Origin: Linderina pennispora
Lineage: Eukaryota > Kickxellomycota > Kickxellomycetes > Kickxellales > Kickxellaceae
Direction: 5' to 3'
NCBI RefSeq assembly: GCF_002104995.1
Contig: NW_024468258.1
Span: 62,001 to 126,000 of the forward strand
DNA: 64,000 bases
Each line of letters begins with the position of its first letter. Within the stretch, counting starts at the first letter, position 1. Below, piece by piece: positions 21,508-32,611 of this stretch. The notes under the pieces were generated by a model, which saw nothing but the letters and a program-made list of their open reading frames with translations, searched no databases and was not told where the DNA came from. The translations under genes were made by a program, and so were the position numbers.

Positions 21508-23392
21508 CTAAGGATATCGGAAAGATGGCTGCTCGGAAAAAGGTGCCGCAGATGCGAAGAGAACTAAGGAGACGAAAACCGACTGTTCTGGTTTGGATCT
21601 CAGCCCCAATTACACTCGCAATACGGCAAGACAGAAGGCCAGGCTGGCTGGAGCAAGTGAATATCTGGAGCAGCAAACGATGCCACTAGGAGATGCCACC
21701 GCCGCTCACCGCAAATACACAGCTTCCTGTTATATCCATATGTTGAGAATGGTAAACAAAGGGACAATAATAGGGACAAGTTATGTTTCGTCCTGCCAGG
21801 GTGGGATCCAAGTACAGTGGGCACTATTTTAATTTTCCAGGTTATTGATGATGACTGCGCCAATTTGTGGAGTGGACCCAGTGAGGGAGCAGCAGGGAGC
21901 AGCACAAAACGTAAACAGCATGGAGCACGTTTTGTGACGAGAAAGCCTGGGCTGTCGCATCCCTGTTGTTGCGAGGGGCGCAGTGGCTCGATAGCGATTG
22001 TTTACCTTTTTTCCGAGTAGGCGACAAAAACAATAGTAGTAGTAGACGGATAGGCGGCAGGATATGCTCCAGAGCCTCAGATTCCTGCTGATGTCTAGGG
22101 CCCACGATGGCGTACAGTTAGCAGGTACAATATACGCAATATGCCACTGCTGAGGGAGACAACCAGACAGGTGCAGCTTCAAACAGGATTTACAGACTGC
22201 GCATGCTTGGTAATAATGAGCGGCTTACCTTTTCGCTGCGAAATGGCGACGCTACCACTGCCTCTGTGGCAGGTACGGGCGCTTATTTCTGCAAATGCGC
22301 TGTGGGTGTGAGAAGCGGCTGAATTTGTGCTCCTTGTTGGGCCGCAATAGGAAGTATGCCCAGGTTTGGAAATTACTTGGGCGACAAGGTGGAGAGTGGC
22401 TAAGGGTTCCTTGGGGGTTGTGGACAATAGGGTACGTTATCAAACAATGGCCACCTTCCGCTTGAATAGTGCAGATGTAGCGGTGACTGATGCCTCCGAG
22501 ATACGGTCCAGGAGCACAGCAACGAGCGTCTGCAATAGAGTAAGGGAAAGCTGGAAGCGGTTCGCCTTCCTGGTATTTGACTACAGTACTGTCGCAAATG
22601 AGTGACAAGAACAAGGAAAGGCGTGCTTCGACGCTTGCAAAAAGAGTAAAACTTGGGGTGAGGAAAAAAGGAACCCAGAGCAATCCACCTTTTCCCACTT
22701 CACAAAATGGTCGCCAGATCAGGCGCGTTTTGTTTAAAATGCTCAGGCGCATCCGATTACCGACATATTGCCCCTTTCCTGGTAGGGCAGCGCTCGGGGA
22801 AGGGGTGCGAAAGGGACAGCACCGTAGTATCGAGGCCCGCCAACGGCGTCACCTCCCCCACTCGAGTCTCTATATTGTTTAACATCGTTCACATCGTCAG
22901 AGTGGACTCGGCCAGCCAGTGCCTTTTTGTCTCTTCTTTCTATCAGAAAGCTGAGGGGGAGGTGGGCTAGCGATGTTTTTGTTTCAACAGGGCAGCCATT
23001 GCATTACTACCTTTTGTGCGAGTGGAACTCGTCTGCCTCAGCGTGTCTGACACTGGGCGTCAGGGAAGTGTGGGAAATGCATGGACGCAACTGCTATTTC
23101 ACCCAGCTTTCACTGCGTTCAAGATTGGGAGTGGCATAGTAGAAAAATCTGCAAACTGGCGCGTGCTACCCTAAAGACAAATACCGGAAACCTACCAATG
23201 CCATGAATAAAAGAAATGGCTAAAGATGCACGTGCGATATTGAAAAAAAGTATTGTTTATTTGAATGGCGAAAGTATTGTGTAGTATAGACATGGTGAAA
23301 GAAAAATCTATCGATGAGGTGCAGAAGCTTATGCAAACATGTATGCAGGAGAAACAGGAGTCATTCAAGGAAATCAGAATCTGTGCAATTGC

Positions 23393-23560
23393 TCATGATG
23401 AGCTAATGACGTTCACGTAGTCCCAAGTATCATCAGTGCATAGGTTGAGGTCGTGACTATCATACAAGTGGTTACGTGCCGAGTGGATGTTGCTGTGGCC
23501 TGTGTAGCACAGCTTGCACAGGTACGTCTGGCTTGGGGGTGGCATAACAGTGCTAGGCAT
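23393..23560 (-). CDS. Possible 55-aa single C2H2 zinc-finger protein
   Basis: The frame is open further upstream, but the first real ATG is at 23560. The product is MPSTVMPPPSQTYLCKLCY followed by a finger of the form C-x2-C-x12-H-x4-H (residues about 14-36), with RNHLYDSH at its end, and an acidic C-terminus. A TATATATT box about 345 bases upstream (23912-23905, minus) implies a long leader. This finger and the one at 8101-8304 share classical C2H2 spacing and the element H-L-Y-[D/E]. Function unknown. It might instead be the last exon of a longer gene. Confidence 0.4.
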   Translation of the reverse strand: MPSTVMPPPSQTYLCKLCYTGHSNIHSARNHLYDSHDLNLCTDDTWDYVNVISSS

Positions 23561-24452
23561 TCTTCGTTTTTCCAAAACTGCTGGGCTGGGATTGCGGTGG
23601 ATAGTGACTGGCACTGGATGCGGATTTAAGGTAGCTTGGTGTGTGGTTAGGGTTGGTTTTTGTAATGTGCGCCGAGGCTGCTTGGAGTGTGTGTTGACAA
23701 CCGTGGTGGATCGTACGTAGAGGCAATTGCGGGGTGCAAGTAAAGGAATGCAAGTGATGCAAGGCGATGTATGAAAAGAGAGAGGAAAAGTCGCTGTGTT
23801 TACAATGCGGCCAGTCAATCTGTCGTTAAATGAAATAGAGAATCAGAGAATGTGGATGTGTGTGTCTGGGATATGTCTGCTTCGCCCCACTCCCGGCCCC
23901 CGGTAATATATACTCGTCTGGACCTTGGTGCTAGAAATAGCCCGCTGCCTGCTGGAATAACATGACGCTAAAGAGTGCTTGCCTTGCTAAATAAAGTGTA
24001 AAAGTAAGTTGCAAAAAAAAAATCAACCACAGGCCGATTGTGATTCTATTTTTAACATGGCTCTGTATGGTCAGCGATGGACATACTTTTTTTTTTGCCT
24101 GCTTTATGCAGGCGGTGCTTGGCAGCGGCAAGCATCGTTTTGCAAGGGCAAAAAATCAGGACTGACAGGAATAGAATATTCCTCACAAGAGCTGTGGACA
24201 ATCCTCAGAACAGATGAGGGACAGCGCCTGCTGGCAACCAACTGGAGCGCGCATGCCAGCGCTTGTGAATACGGGAAGGACGAGGAAATCAAGATGAGGA
24301 AATGTCTGCTCCCTTCCCCAACATTGGCAAAAGCAGGCATGCCCGCTTTCCCTTTTTGACAACCGATCAGCTATTTTTGGAATGCGGGGAAGTTCAGAGC
24401 ACCATGTCCTGGAAAAGGGGTTTAGACATAAAGGCCAGTGATGGTGGTGGCA
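23561..24452. other. Leader/promoter of the small finger gene and spacer
   Basis: Contains the TATA box at 23905-23912 and A- and T-runs near 24013 and 24091. No further gene recognised. Confidence 0.4.
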
Positions 24453-27400
24453 TCAGGCTGGCAGCGACATAAGGCGCTGAAACAGCGGTGTTCCGCGGAG
24501 TTTGTCAACCATCTCCAGCCAAGAGCGGTTTGCCTCAGCACGGCGGTTCTTGCTCTTGTCGGTCTCGACAAGGATCGACACCAGTGTGATGGCCGGGCCA
24601 ACGCGTGAGTACAGATATGTGTGCTCCTCGGCCTTGCTCGCGGTATGTGGTGGCGCCTGGTGTTGGAGCGGCGGCTGCTTCAGCATATTGCTGCTCTGCT
24701 GTGGCGACAGCGGTGGCGGATTTGCCTTGGCAAATGACCTCCCCCGCACACTGACACTACCGCTAGCCGCCGCCCCCGGCAGTGCGTGCAGCAGCGCCTC
24801 AGTCCTGCCGCCAAGACCAGTGCTGCCTGCATGGCTGCCAGCGGCAGCAGTCGCATCAAGTGATGTCATTGCGCCATGCGGGATATCCGCACGCGTCAAT
24901 CTGCGTGCATAGACACCCTTGGACTCGGCCACCATAGCGGTCATTGCCGCACGCCCAGACTTGGCACCAAAGCTGGCCCGTGTTGGTGTGCTGAGTGTTA
25001 ACGAGTGGATTGAGGAGGCGTCGGTGTGCCGCTTCTGAGGCGAGTACGTGCGTGAGGCATTGTCAAGCGTCAGCTTCAGGGGAGCAGCCATTTCACGTAG
25101 TCGGCCCCCGCTTCGGATGCGTCGCATCGAGCCGGCATCGGATGCTGTGGCATTGGCCATCGACGCTACTGCCTGGGTTCTGGCAGTACTGCAGCTCCCA
25201 AGTGGCACTGCTTCGGATGCGCTGCCAGATTTCTGGATCTCGTTTGCTAGCTCTGACAGCGAGAACCCGCCTGACCCACAGCGATGGGGCTCCCGAGGTC
25301 TCCCTGGCTTAGAATCGCGACTGCCCACGGTCGCATATTTGATCTGCATGGCCTGCGACACCTGGCCGGCAGGGACACTAACGGCATTCCCAAAGCAGTG
25401 TTCGAGCTGTGAATGCTCTGCCGGCCCACTGACGGTCTCACTGTTGAGAGCCAGACTAGTGCACCGCTGGTACTGCATGCCGGATTGCTGGGGCTGTGTG
25501 TCTGCGAACCGCGAGCCCTTGCTTGTCTTGCGCTCAACAAGCCGCCTGCCACGCCCCTGCTTGCTCTGTGCAGTGGCGACCTGGTTGTTTCGCAGGTGTG
25601 ACTTTAGCAGATATGTCGAGTACAGGCTGTGGCCCTCAATATGCTCATCGCTGGGGTCGCCTATAAACTCGTACCCGTCCTCATGCTCCAGCCCGACAAG
25701 CTGATAGTGTCCATTTTCTCCAGCTGATTCAGCCCCCTCAAAGGAACTTCCTGGTCGCGCAATGTCCTCGGCTTCATCGTTCAGGTGCACAATGGGCGTG
25801 GCATGGCGATTGACAGCACCAGCAGCAGTTTTACTCTGTGGATCCGACTCAGCCCTCTGCCGTGTCGGGTCGTTGGCAGCACTCTGCCGAGCATTGGTCG
25901 CTATGGGTTCGATGGTTTCAGAGATGGCTGACTGCATGGGCTGCATCACTGGCGACTCTGCCTCGTGCTTGCCACCTGCAATCTCCATGCCGCTTTCATC
26001 ATCGACAGCATGTGGGGCAGCACATATCTCGTCTATCGAAGAGTCGAGCTCGGCGAGTAGCCGCTCGGCGTCATTGCCCATAGCCGTGACCATTGGGTTC
26101 GCCCTCAGCAGCTCTGTATCGAGCGGCTCGGCGTCGCCCTCGAGAATACTGACAAAATCCGGAAGACATTTGCGCCTGAACCACTCAGCATCCAATTGGC
26201 GCCCGTCCAAGGTCTGCAGCGACTCGTCGGGATCGGGTGCAGATGTGTGGATATCCTGCGACAGCGAGTCTCGCAAGTGGTATCCATGTGAGCGCATAAG
26301 CGGCTGGTTCGTGATGCAAAACAGCATGGCATAGGACTGTACAAACGTCTCCGGCACCTTGATGTTAGTCCCGGCCATGGCGAATCCGTCACTGCAGAAT
26401 GGCCGCTCCTTGGACGACTCGAGCAAGAGAACCACGAACAGTCCGTCGTTGGCATGCAGAAAGGTGGTGGCCAGGTCATTCAGGTTGAATTTGGCCATGC
26501 TGGGTCGCGACCAGATGTCCTCCATGATGGCGCTGTGCCGGGCGTGCGGCGATAGATCGTCATGGTATAGTGATCGATGCGGCCCAATGATCTGCTGAAA
26601 GTAGACCGTGGTCTTGATGGCCAGGTGCTCGGTCCAGCTGCTGATCCACGTGTATACGAACCGCATCCGCCGCACTCTAATGTCCTCTTCGGACATGCCA
26701 GATCCGGATCCGTCGCTCCCCCAAATCAGACTCTGCACCATGCGCGTCGACTTTGCAAACGCAGAGAGAAGAAACTTTTTTGGGTTATTGGCGCCCGCCG
26801 AGGCCTCCTTATCCGGGTGCTCCCAGCTGCCTTTGCTCAGTGCTCCGCTGATGCTGTCATAGATGCTGCCTCGGCCTATACTGCTATTGGGCGTCTTGTT
26901 CGCTGCCGGTGGCTCTCGCGGCTGTCCAATTGGTGGCAGGCTGTCGCCCCATGCCCTGAGCTGTGTTTTGGCGCGGCTCATTGCTGTGACAGCTTTCAGA
27001 AAGTTGTACTGCGCAATGCTCTCGTCCCACGACACGATGCACCGCATAATGCCGACCTCGTAGCGGATGTTGTCGTATAGTTGGCGATACATTGCCTGTG
27101 GTGTGATGGCATCCAGTGCGCACTCGCATTTACCCAGTAGTGCTGCCATATCCTCACTCTCGAGCACCGGTCCAGTCGTGGCCACCAGACGATAGAACAC
27201 GACCAGGATCTTGCGCACCTTGATAAACACATGCAGGAAATCCGTCAGCGACTTTATCGCCGCCAAGTCGACCGACAGCTGCTGTGCCTCGTCCTGTGCC
27301 TCGCTGTATCTGTTTGCGTCAAACGTCGACAGCGTGCCTTGCCTCGAGTGAGTGATCACTGTCGGTGTATTCTGCTCACTGCCGATGACCGGCGAGTCGA

Positions 27401-28092
27401 TCGGGCCCAGCCCCCCAGCAACCGGCGGGTGAGCCATGCTGGTCGGCCGCGGCTCGACGCGCTGCCTACCGGGAGTCTGGAATTTCTCGTATCCGCTGGC
27501 TCTACTGCCGTAATTTGTTTGTGCTTCTGCGCGACTACTCGCCCCGCAATTGTGGCTGGCTGGTGCATAGTAGAGGTGCGATGAGGGCGTATCGTTCTCA
27601 TTGCGCGTGCTAGCGAGAAACGGCGGGCCCCCCTGCTGGCTGCTGCCAGGGTTGCCAGGGTTGCCAGCTGCGGCGCCGCGACCGAACTCTGGCTTGGGCA
27701 CCGTCAGGTCCAGCAGACGCTCGCACTCGCGCTCGTACTTTTGCGAGATTTTGCGTATCGCCTTGCGCAGCTGGCCGACAAGGGGCGAATACTGTGAGTG
27801 CATGTAGTCGTTGCCCCGCTTAAAGTTTGATGGCGACAGGTACTCCATCGATGTGTATTTTTCTTCGGCTGTGCGCAGCTTGAATAGAAGCACGCCCAGC
27901 GGTATGAATACCTACAAGGAGGAGTGTGTTGTTTCAGCAAGAGCCGTCGAAATTCGCAGGCCTCCTGGCGGTGTGTCTACAAGCGGCACTTACATCCATT
28001 ATCTGCGTGTGTGCGTCCTCGGTGCTTTCGTATTCGTACCGGCTCATTCGCGTGAGGAACTCCTCCAGCGCTTCCAGCGGAATTCTGTTCAT
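24453..28092 (-). CDS. KICS2/C12orf66-like protein (KICSTOR subunit homologue), 1185 aa
   Basis: In animals KICS2 is part of KICSTOR, which anchors GATOR1 at lysosomes for amino-acid control of TORC1. Exon 1 (28092-27994) encodes MNRIPLEALEEFLTRMSRYE and on to MD. An 82-bp intron (27993-27912, GTAAGT...TTGTAG) leads in phase 0 to exon 2 at 27911 (VFIPLGVLLFKLRTAEEKY). Resemblance to the animal protein appears in order: the TAEEKYTSMEYL helix, FYRLVATTGPVL, a helix pair ending FLKAVTAMSRAKTQLRAWG, EHLAIKTTVYFQQI, FNLNDLATTFLHANDGLFVV, and the extreme C-terminal TYLYSRVGPAITLVSILVET. About 450 residues of Ser-rich disordered sequence are inserted before that last block, and another loop near residues 100-240, so it is more than twice the usual roughly 445 aa. 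No frame break. Identification rests on remembered family features, not a search. Confidence 0.72.
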
Positions 28093-28691
28093 TGGCCCAA
28101 GGTTGCTTCTATTTTCCGTTATGTAATAAGAGTAGCTAGTGCTGAAAGTATCAATATGTACAGAGCGTAAGTAGGCAGGCAAGAAGCGCGTACCAGAAAC
28201 ATCGCCTATTGGGCCTGCCTGCATCACACACCCACGCCTGGCGATTGCAGCGCTTGTCTCCAAACGCTGCTGGGTGGGAGGACCTGCGGCTGTTTTTTTT
28301 AATGATCCGCTGGGCCTCCCACGCCGCAGTCCCGGTCCCATCAGCTGCGATGGGCGCGCATCGTCGACCGGGGTATCCAGACCGCTACTCGCTTGCCTGG
28401 GGGAACTTCGCCTCCGCCTCAGAGAATAGGGAAAGGGGAGAGGCAGCAAGCCAGGCTTGATCGTCTGCGGGGGAGGAGCGTCAAGCCCGGATGCGGGCCA
28501 AACCAGCATCCAGCCAACGTGGGCTGCTTGGGGCAATCGGCCAATCAACGCGAAGGCTGGAAAAATTTTCTGTCGGCAAGGGCAATTGGGCTGGCGCTTC
28601 AGAAGCGCGCAAGCTGTGCAAACGCGGCTCTCCTTACAATTTCTATCCTTTTTTCTTCATCGTCTACCAAGATTCAAAAGATTCAAGAACA
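28093..28691. other. Divergent promoter region between KICS2-like and CNBP genes
   Basis: 599 bases shared by two outward-facing starts. The CNBP side ends in a pyrimidine-rich leader (28640-28670) typical of highly expressed translation-related genes. No TATA box or further gene seen. Confidence 0.5.
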
Positions 28692-29529
28692 ATGTCGCAG
28701 CGTCCGTGCTACAACTGTAACGAGACTGGCCATATCGCCCGTGAGTGCCCCCTGGGCTCTTCTGCTGTGAAGTGCTACAACTGCCAGCAGACCGGCCACC
28801 GTGCCGCCGACTGCACCAACGAGCGCGCCGAGAAGACCTGCTTCAACTGCAACAAGTCCGGTCACCTGGTAAGTTCCAGACACTGTCGAATTTCTCTTAT
28901 CTAGCGATGTTGCAATCGGGCACCCTTTCAAGCCTGCTGTATATGGTATGTCCCGATCGACGGCATGGGGTGTACATGCTGCGATCTGGGACGTGCATAT
29001 GCATAGGCGAAGAAGGGGAGTGCGTGCCTGTATATAGGGAAGGTGTTGCCAGGTGGTGGGGAATGGGTGCAGCTGAAGGTTGATGGCAGAGTGCAACGCA
29101 TAGGCAACAAAGGGACCGCATTGCTCCGCTTATAACCACCATCCCTGCATTCATTATACACCGATCTGTTCTGTCTACGCAACAGTCTCAATCATATCTA
29201 CTAAAGCATGTTTTTTTTTGTCGTTTTAGTCTCGCGAGTGCCCCGAGCCCCGCAGCGAGAGCGCCCCGCGCCAGCGCACCGGCCCCGGCCCGGCGTGCTA
29301 CAACTGCGGCTCCCGCGGCCACTACGCGCGCGACTGCCAGCAGCAGCGTGCCCGCACTTGCCACAGCTGTGGCGAGCCCGGCCACATGTCGCGCGACTGC
29401 CCTAACGGCACCAAGTGCTACAACTGCGGCGAGTTCGGCCACCAGTCGACTCAGTGCACCAAGGAGAGCAACAAGTCGTGCTACAACTGCGGTCAGACCG
29501 GCCACATCTCGCGTGACTGCACCAACTAA
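28692..29529 (+). CDS. gis2: CNBP/Gis2-type zinc-knuckle nucleic-acid-binding protein, 158 aa
   Basis: Cytoplasmic single-stranded RNA/DNA-binding protein of the CNBP (ZNF9)/Gis2/Byr3 family, linked to translation control. It carries seven CCHC knuckles (C-x2-C-x4-H-x4-C): CYNCNETGHIAREC, CYNCQQTGHRAADC, CFNCNKSGHLSREC, CYNCGSRGHYARDC, CHSCGEPGHMSRDC, CYNCGEFGHQSTQC and CYNCGQTGHISRDC. Exon 1 is 28692-28868 and exon 2 is 29230-29529. The 361-bp intron (donor GTAAGT, acceptor CGTTTTAG) cuts the third knuckle between Leu and Ser in phase 0. The Arg/Pro-rich linker after knuckle three replaces the RGG box of animal CNBP. Length and knuckle number match Gis2. Strong codon bias suggests high expression. 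Confidence 0.95.
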
Positions 29530-29985
29530 ATAGCCTGCGTTTTTTATGCAAACAAAAAACAATATGGAATTTTGCCTTGCTTTGCACAAAGGGCCTGGCT
29601 CGCAAGAGCATCAGCTAAAACAGTGTTATTTGATCTTTTGACGCGCTTTTTTTTCTTGGCAGCTGGTATTTCGCTCATTTGGTTAGCATTGCAAAAAGCA
29701 TCGGTTTTTTTCCCTTCGATCATGTACGCCATGCTTGATTATATGGCCAATGCACATAGCTGCATATTAATTAGCGTATGCTCGATGTTTGATTTATTTG
29801 AAATGGTCACCTAGACTAGAGCAAGTATCGAGAGTTACCTTGACAAGGGCATTAAGAGCAGAAAGAGGCAGAAAACTAGGAGTTACATAAGGAACTGGCC
29901 AGCTCGAACAAGGGTGGTGGTGGTAGAGTCTAATGAAGAAGAGAAGAGAGGGCATTGGGGATGAACAGTCTGCCAGCGATTAGCC
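29530..29985. other. 3' flanks of CNBP and CBM19-like genes
   Basis: A/T-rich convergent spacer with T-runs and possible polyadenylation sites (TTATTTG near 29790). No gene seen. Confidence 0.45.
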
Positions 29986-30387
29986 TTAGTTGCAGAACAC
30001 CGACGACCCGTTAGCGCCCGTGTAGCACTTGAGTCCGGAAGGGCACGACGCCGACTGGTACTGGCCGCTCCAGGCATTGCACTGCAGATAGGCGCCGGTC
30101 TGACCGGGAGAAACGCACTTTGCAGAGTTTCCAGTGCACTGGCCCTGGCCGCCGGTGCCAGGCAGGCCGCACATGGCGGTGCCGGGCTTGTTCGGGTTTG
30201 CGTAGCAGACCTGGCCGGCCTCGCACGACTGGGTCTGCCAGGTGCCGCTCCAGCTGTCGCACTGCAGGTAGGTGGGGGAGACGCCGTCGGTGCCGTTCGG
30301 GCACATGGACTGGTTGCCGGTGCACTGGGCGGCATTGGCCAGGGGCGCGGCCAGGAGAAGGAGGGTAGCGAAGGAAAGGCGAGCCAT
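29986..30387 (-). CDS. Secreted tandem CBM19-like protein, 133 aa
   Basis: A signal peptide MARLSFATLLLLAAPLANAA is followed by two homologous Cys-rich units of about 50 residues joined by a short Gly linker. Each unit reads QCTGN...C...YLQC(D/N)(S/A)WSG...(Q/S)SC...G..CY...., with six Cys per unit. This pattern resembles the chitin-binding module CBM19, found at the end of fungal chitinases and alone in some early-diverging fungi. The likely role is binding chitin in the organism's own wall or in a host or prey surface; no catalytic domain is present. A TATA box (minus-strand TATAAAG at about 30464-30458) lies 70 bases before the ATG. Single exon, no lesion. The domain label is by pattern only; the repeats and secretion are seen directly. 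Confidence 0.75.
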   Translation of the reverse strand: MARLSFATLLLLAAPLANAAQCTGNQSMCPNGTDGVSPTYLQCDSWSGTWQTQSCEAGQVCYANPNKPGTAMCGLPGTGGQGQCTGNSAKCVSPGQTGAYLQCNAWSGQYQSASCPSGLKCYTGANGSSVFCN

Positions 30388-30469
30388 TATTTGTTTCTTG
30401 AGAGAGGTTGTGTTTAGCGGAGGCTGAGTTGTTTGAGCTCGAGCTGCTGCTTGGGTGCTTTATATCTGG

Positions 30470-31419
30470 AGTAGTCCGTGTGGGGGGGTGAAGATCTGGT
30501 GAGTAAAGCTTTTTTGTTGAAGGCTAGGAAATGTCTCAGCTTATATACGGAGTTCTGGGCCTAAACATTACATAGTATTATTCTGACCTCTTTTTCTTGT
30601 CGGCAAGGTGGCATGTCTCATGGGCGAAAACACATTACAAGTGCGAGTAGAAGAAGAAAATGGCCCGCTCTATAATTGCATCACCAATTTTAGGACGGGC
30701 CCCTTCACTGCGGAATGTCGCTGTGTTGCAATCAAGGCACAGGTGGCGGACATTGCCAATTCACCCAACTGAATATGGCAGATCCACTCCAAGTGACAGG
30801 CGCCACGAACGCAGACACATTTTCTTGACAAAGCCATGGGTGTCGTGTTTTCCGCCCGATGCGATCTATTCTCAAACCTCCTCCACAGTGCACCTTTCCC
30901 ATGGGAGCTCCTGACAATGTCGTGCTCCGTCGTCTGTTATGTCATATGGTCATCGATTGACTGGTGGAAAAAGGGTGGCCAGTATCTGTCGTTTGCCTGT
31001 TTCCTGCGCAAAATACGGGGGGCAATCATGCGGGGGTAACAGTATTTCTTGGTGAATCTACACGGGACCCAGGACATGCATGATATTTTTACTTTTGAAC
31101 AATGACTTGGGCACCGACAAATATTTTTGGGCTTGTCCGACCTGATTTCTTATACAGCATAGTAGGAAGATACATGTCCGAGCACGACGTGCAAAAAAAA
31201 AAACAAGCACAGCCATTCCACTGCTTGGCTGAAGAGCTGCTCAGCCAACAAAGTGGGCATGGGCCAATCCATAATGACGTTCAAGGGGCTCCCTAAAAAT
31301 AGGCCCCAGTGGAGTTTTGGGCTGCAAATGTTCATATGGCTCCTTTTGACACCGTGTATCCAAAACACCATACACTGCAGCATTTAGAATTCCCTCCCCC
31401 CGCCAAACATCTCCATCCA
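30470..31419. other. Intergenic, nothing recognised
   Basis: Divergent spacer between the CBM19-like gene and the methyltransferase gene. Only short frames without features, plus a 10-base A-run near 31195. Confidence 0.4.
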
Positions 31420-32611
31420 ATGAGCGAGAAACGCCAGTCGCAGGAGCCGCCAGCAGATGCCGCCAAGCACCAGCAAAAGAAGCAGGCATCGTCGGTTGTG
31501 GAGATCAAGCAGGACAGCAAATCCAGCAATGATGGCGGAAAATTCGGCACTCGCACGCTGTCGTCCGGCCGCGACGTATTCGAGCACAATGCATGGTACG
31601 TGTTTGACGTTATAATTGTGCAGCATAGCGCACAAAGCTAAAACATCCCATATATTTAGGGATAATGTGGAGCCCGACAGCGACCACGAAGAGTATGCTT
31701 CGGGGCAGATCAAAATGCACCGCGAGCATCCGGTGCCTGAAGAGGAGCGGGAGAAGTACAATACGAACCCGGAGCAGTTCTGGAACGACTTTTACCAGAA
31801 CAACACGAACAAGTTCTTCAAGGACAGGCATTGGCTGGGGCTGGAGTTCCCGGAGCTGTTCAAGTGGACAGATAAGCGTGTGTCTGCCCAGGAGGGCGAG
31901 CAGGCGGAGAATGCGGACGACCAGCAGCCGGCCAGGGAGGACAGCGGGGATGCGGAGAAGTTCCGAATCATGGAGGTCGGATGCGGCGCTGGTAACGCAG
32001 TGTTCCCGTTGCTGGCGGACGTATACGATCCGCGGCTATTCGTGTATGCGTGCGATTACTCCAGCACAGCTGTCAGCGTGGTCAAGGTAAGTCAGCGCTG
32101 GCCCCGAGCCATTACAAGAGCACGCCAAGAACGGCTATCGCTAATGGCGTTATTTGCGTAGGCAAACGAAGCATACAACGAGTCGCGGTGCAAGAGCTTT
32201 GTGTGGGACCTCGCCAGCAGCTCGTTGCCCGCCGATGTCACGCCGGGCAGCGTCGACGTGATGCTGATGATCTTTGTGTTCTCGGCCCTGCACCCCAGTC
32301 AGTGGCAGCAGGCGGTGGATAATGCGTACCAGCTGCTGCGGCCCGGCGGCGTGCTGCTGTTCCGCGACTACGGGCGGCATGATCTGGCGCAGCTGCGGTT
32401 CAAGAAGTCGCGGCTCCTGGAGGACAACCTGTATATACGCGGGGACGGCACGCGCGTGTACTTCTTCACCAACGAGGAGTTGGCCGAGGTCTTTGGCCGC
32501 AGGTTTGTCGTCGAGCAGAACGCTGTCGATAGAAGGCTGATTGTCAACAGGAAGCGCGAGCTCAAGATGTACCGCGTGTGGATGCAGTGCAAGTTCAGGA
32601 AGCCGGAGTGA
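31420..32611 (+). CDS. trm140: tRNA 3-methylcytidine methyltransferase (Trm140/METTL2 family)
   Basis: SAM-dependent enzyme that forms m3C at position 32 of tRNA anticodon loops. Three exons: 31420-31595, 31660-32086 and 32162-32611. Intron 1 (64 bp) splits the Trp of the conserved HNAWDNVEPD; intron 2 (75 bp) follows SVVK in phase 0. The protein shows FGTRTLSSGRDVFEHNAWDN near residue 50, WNDFYQNNTNKFFKDRHWL, the SAM-binding motif I VGCGAGNAVFPLL, then CDYSSTAVSVVK and LRPGGVLLFRDYGR. It ends LKMYRVWMQCKFRKPE, the family C-terminus. It lacks the N-terminal actin-binding fusion seen in budding yeast, so it is like animal METTL2. A Gln/Asp-rich loop interrupts the region before motif I. No frame break. 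Confidence 0.93.

Larger units (their letters stand above)
13883..23392. other. 9.5-kb region without recognisable protein genes; candidate CSL leader/regulatory region
   Basis: The longest frames (for example 13836-14741 on minus) are low-information and Ser/Pro/Leu-rich, with no domain, so I do not call them genes. What stands out is a set of minus-strand splice donors with strong consensus (AAG followed by GTAAG at about 15946, 17275 and 22228; also near 15614, 21191 and 22005). Some have a TATA-like box 60-300 bases upstream. Such an arrangement would suit alternative noncoding first exons for the CSL gene, or independent noncoding transcripts. Selected cassettes are listed separately. 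Confidence 0.4.

Noticed and set aside
23561-23818. Upstream extension of the one-finger frame to 141 aa
   Set aside because: The extension starts at a non-ATG codon; the first true ATG is at 23560.
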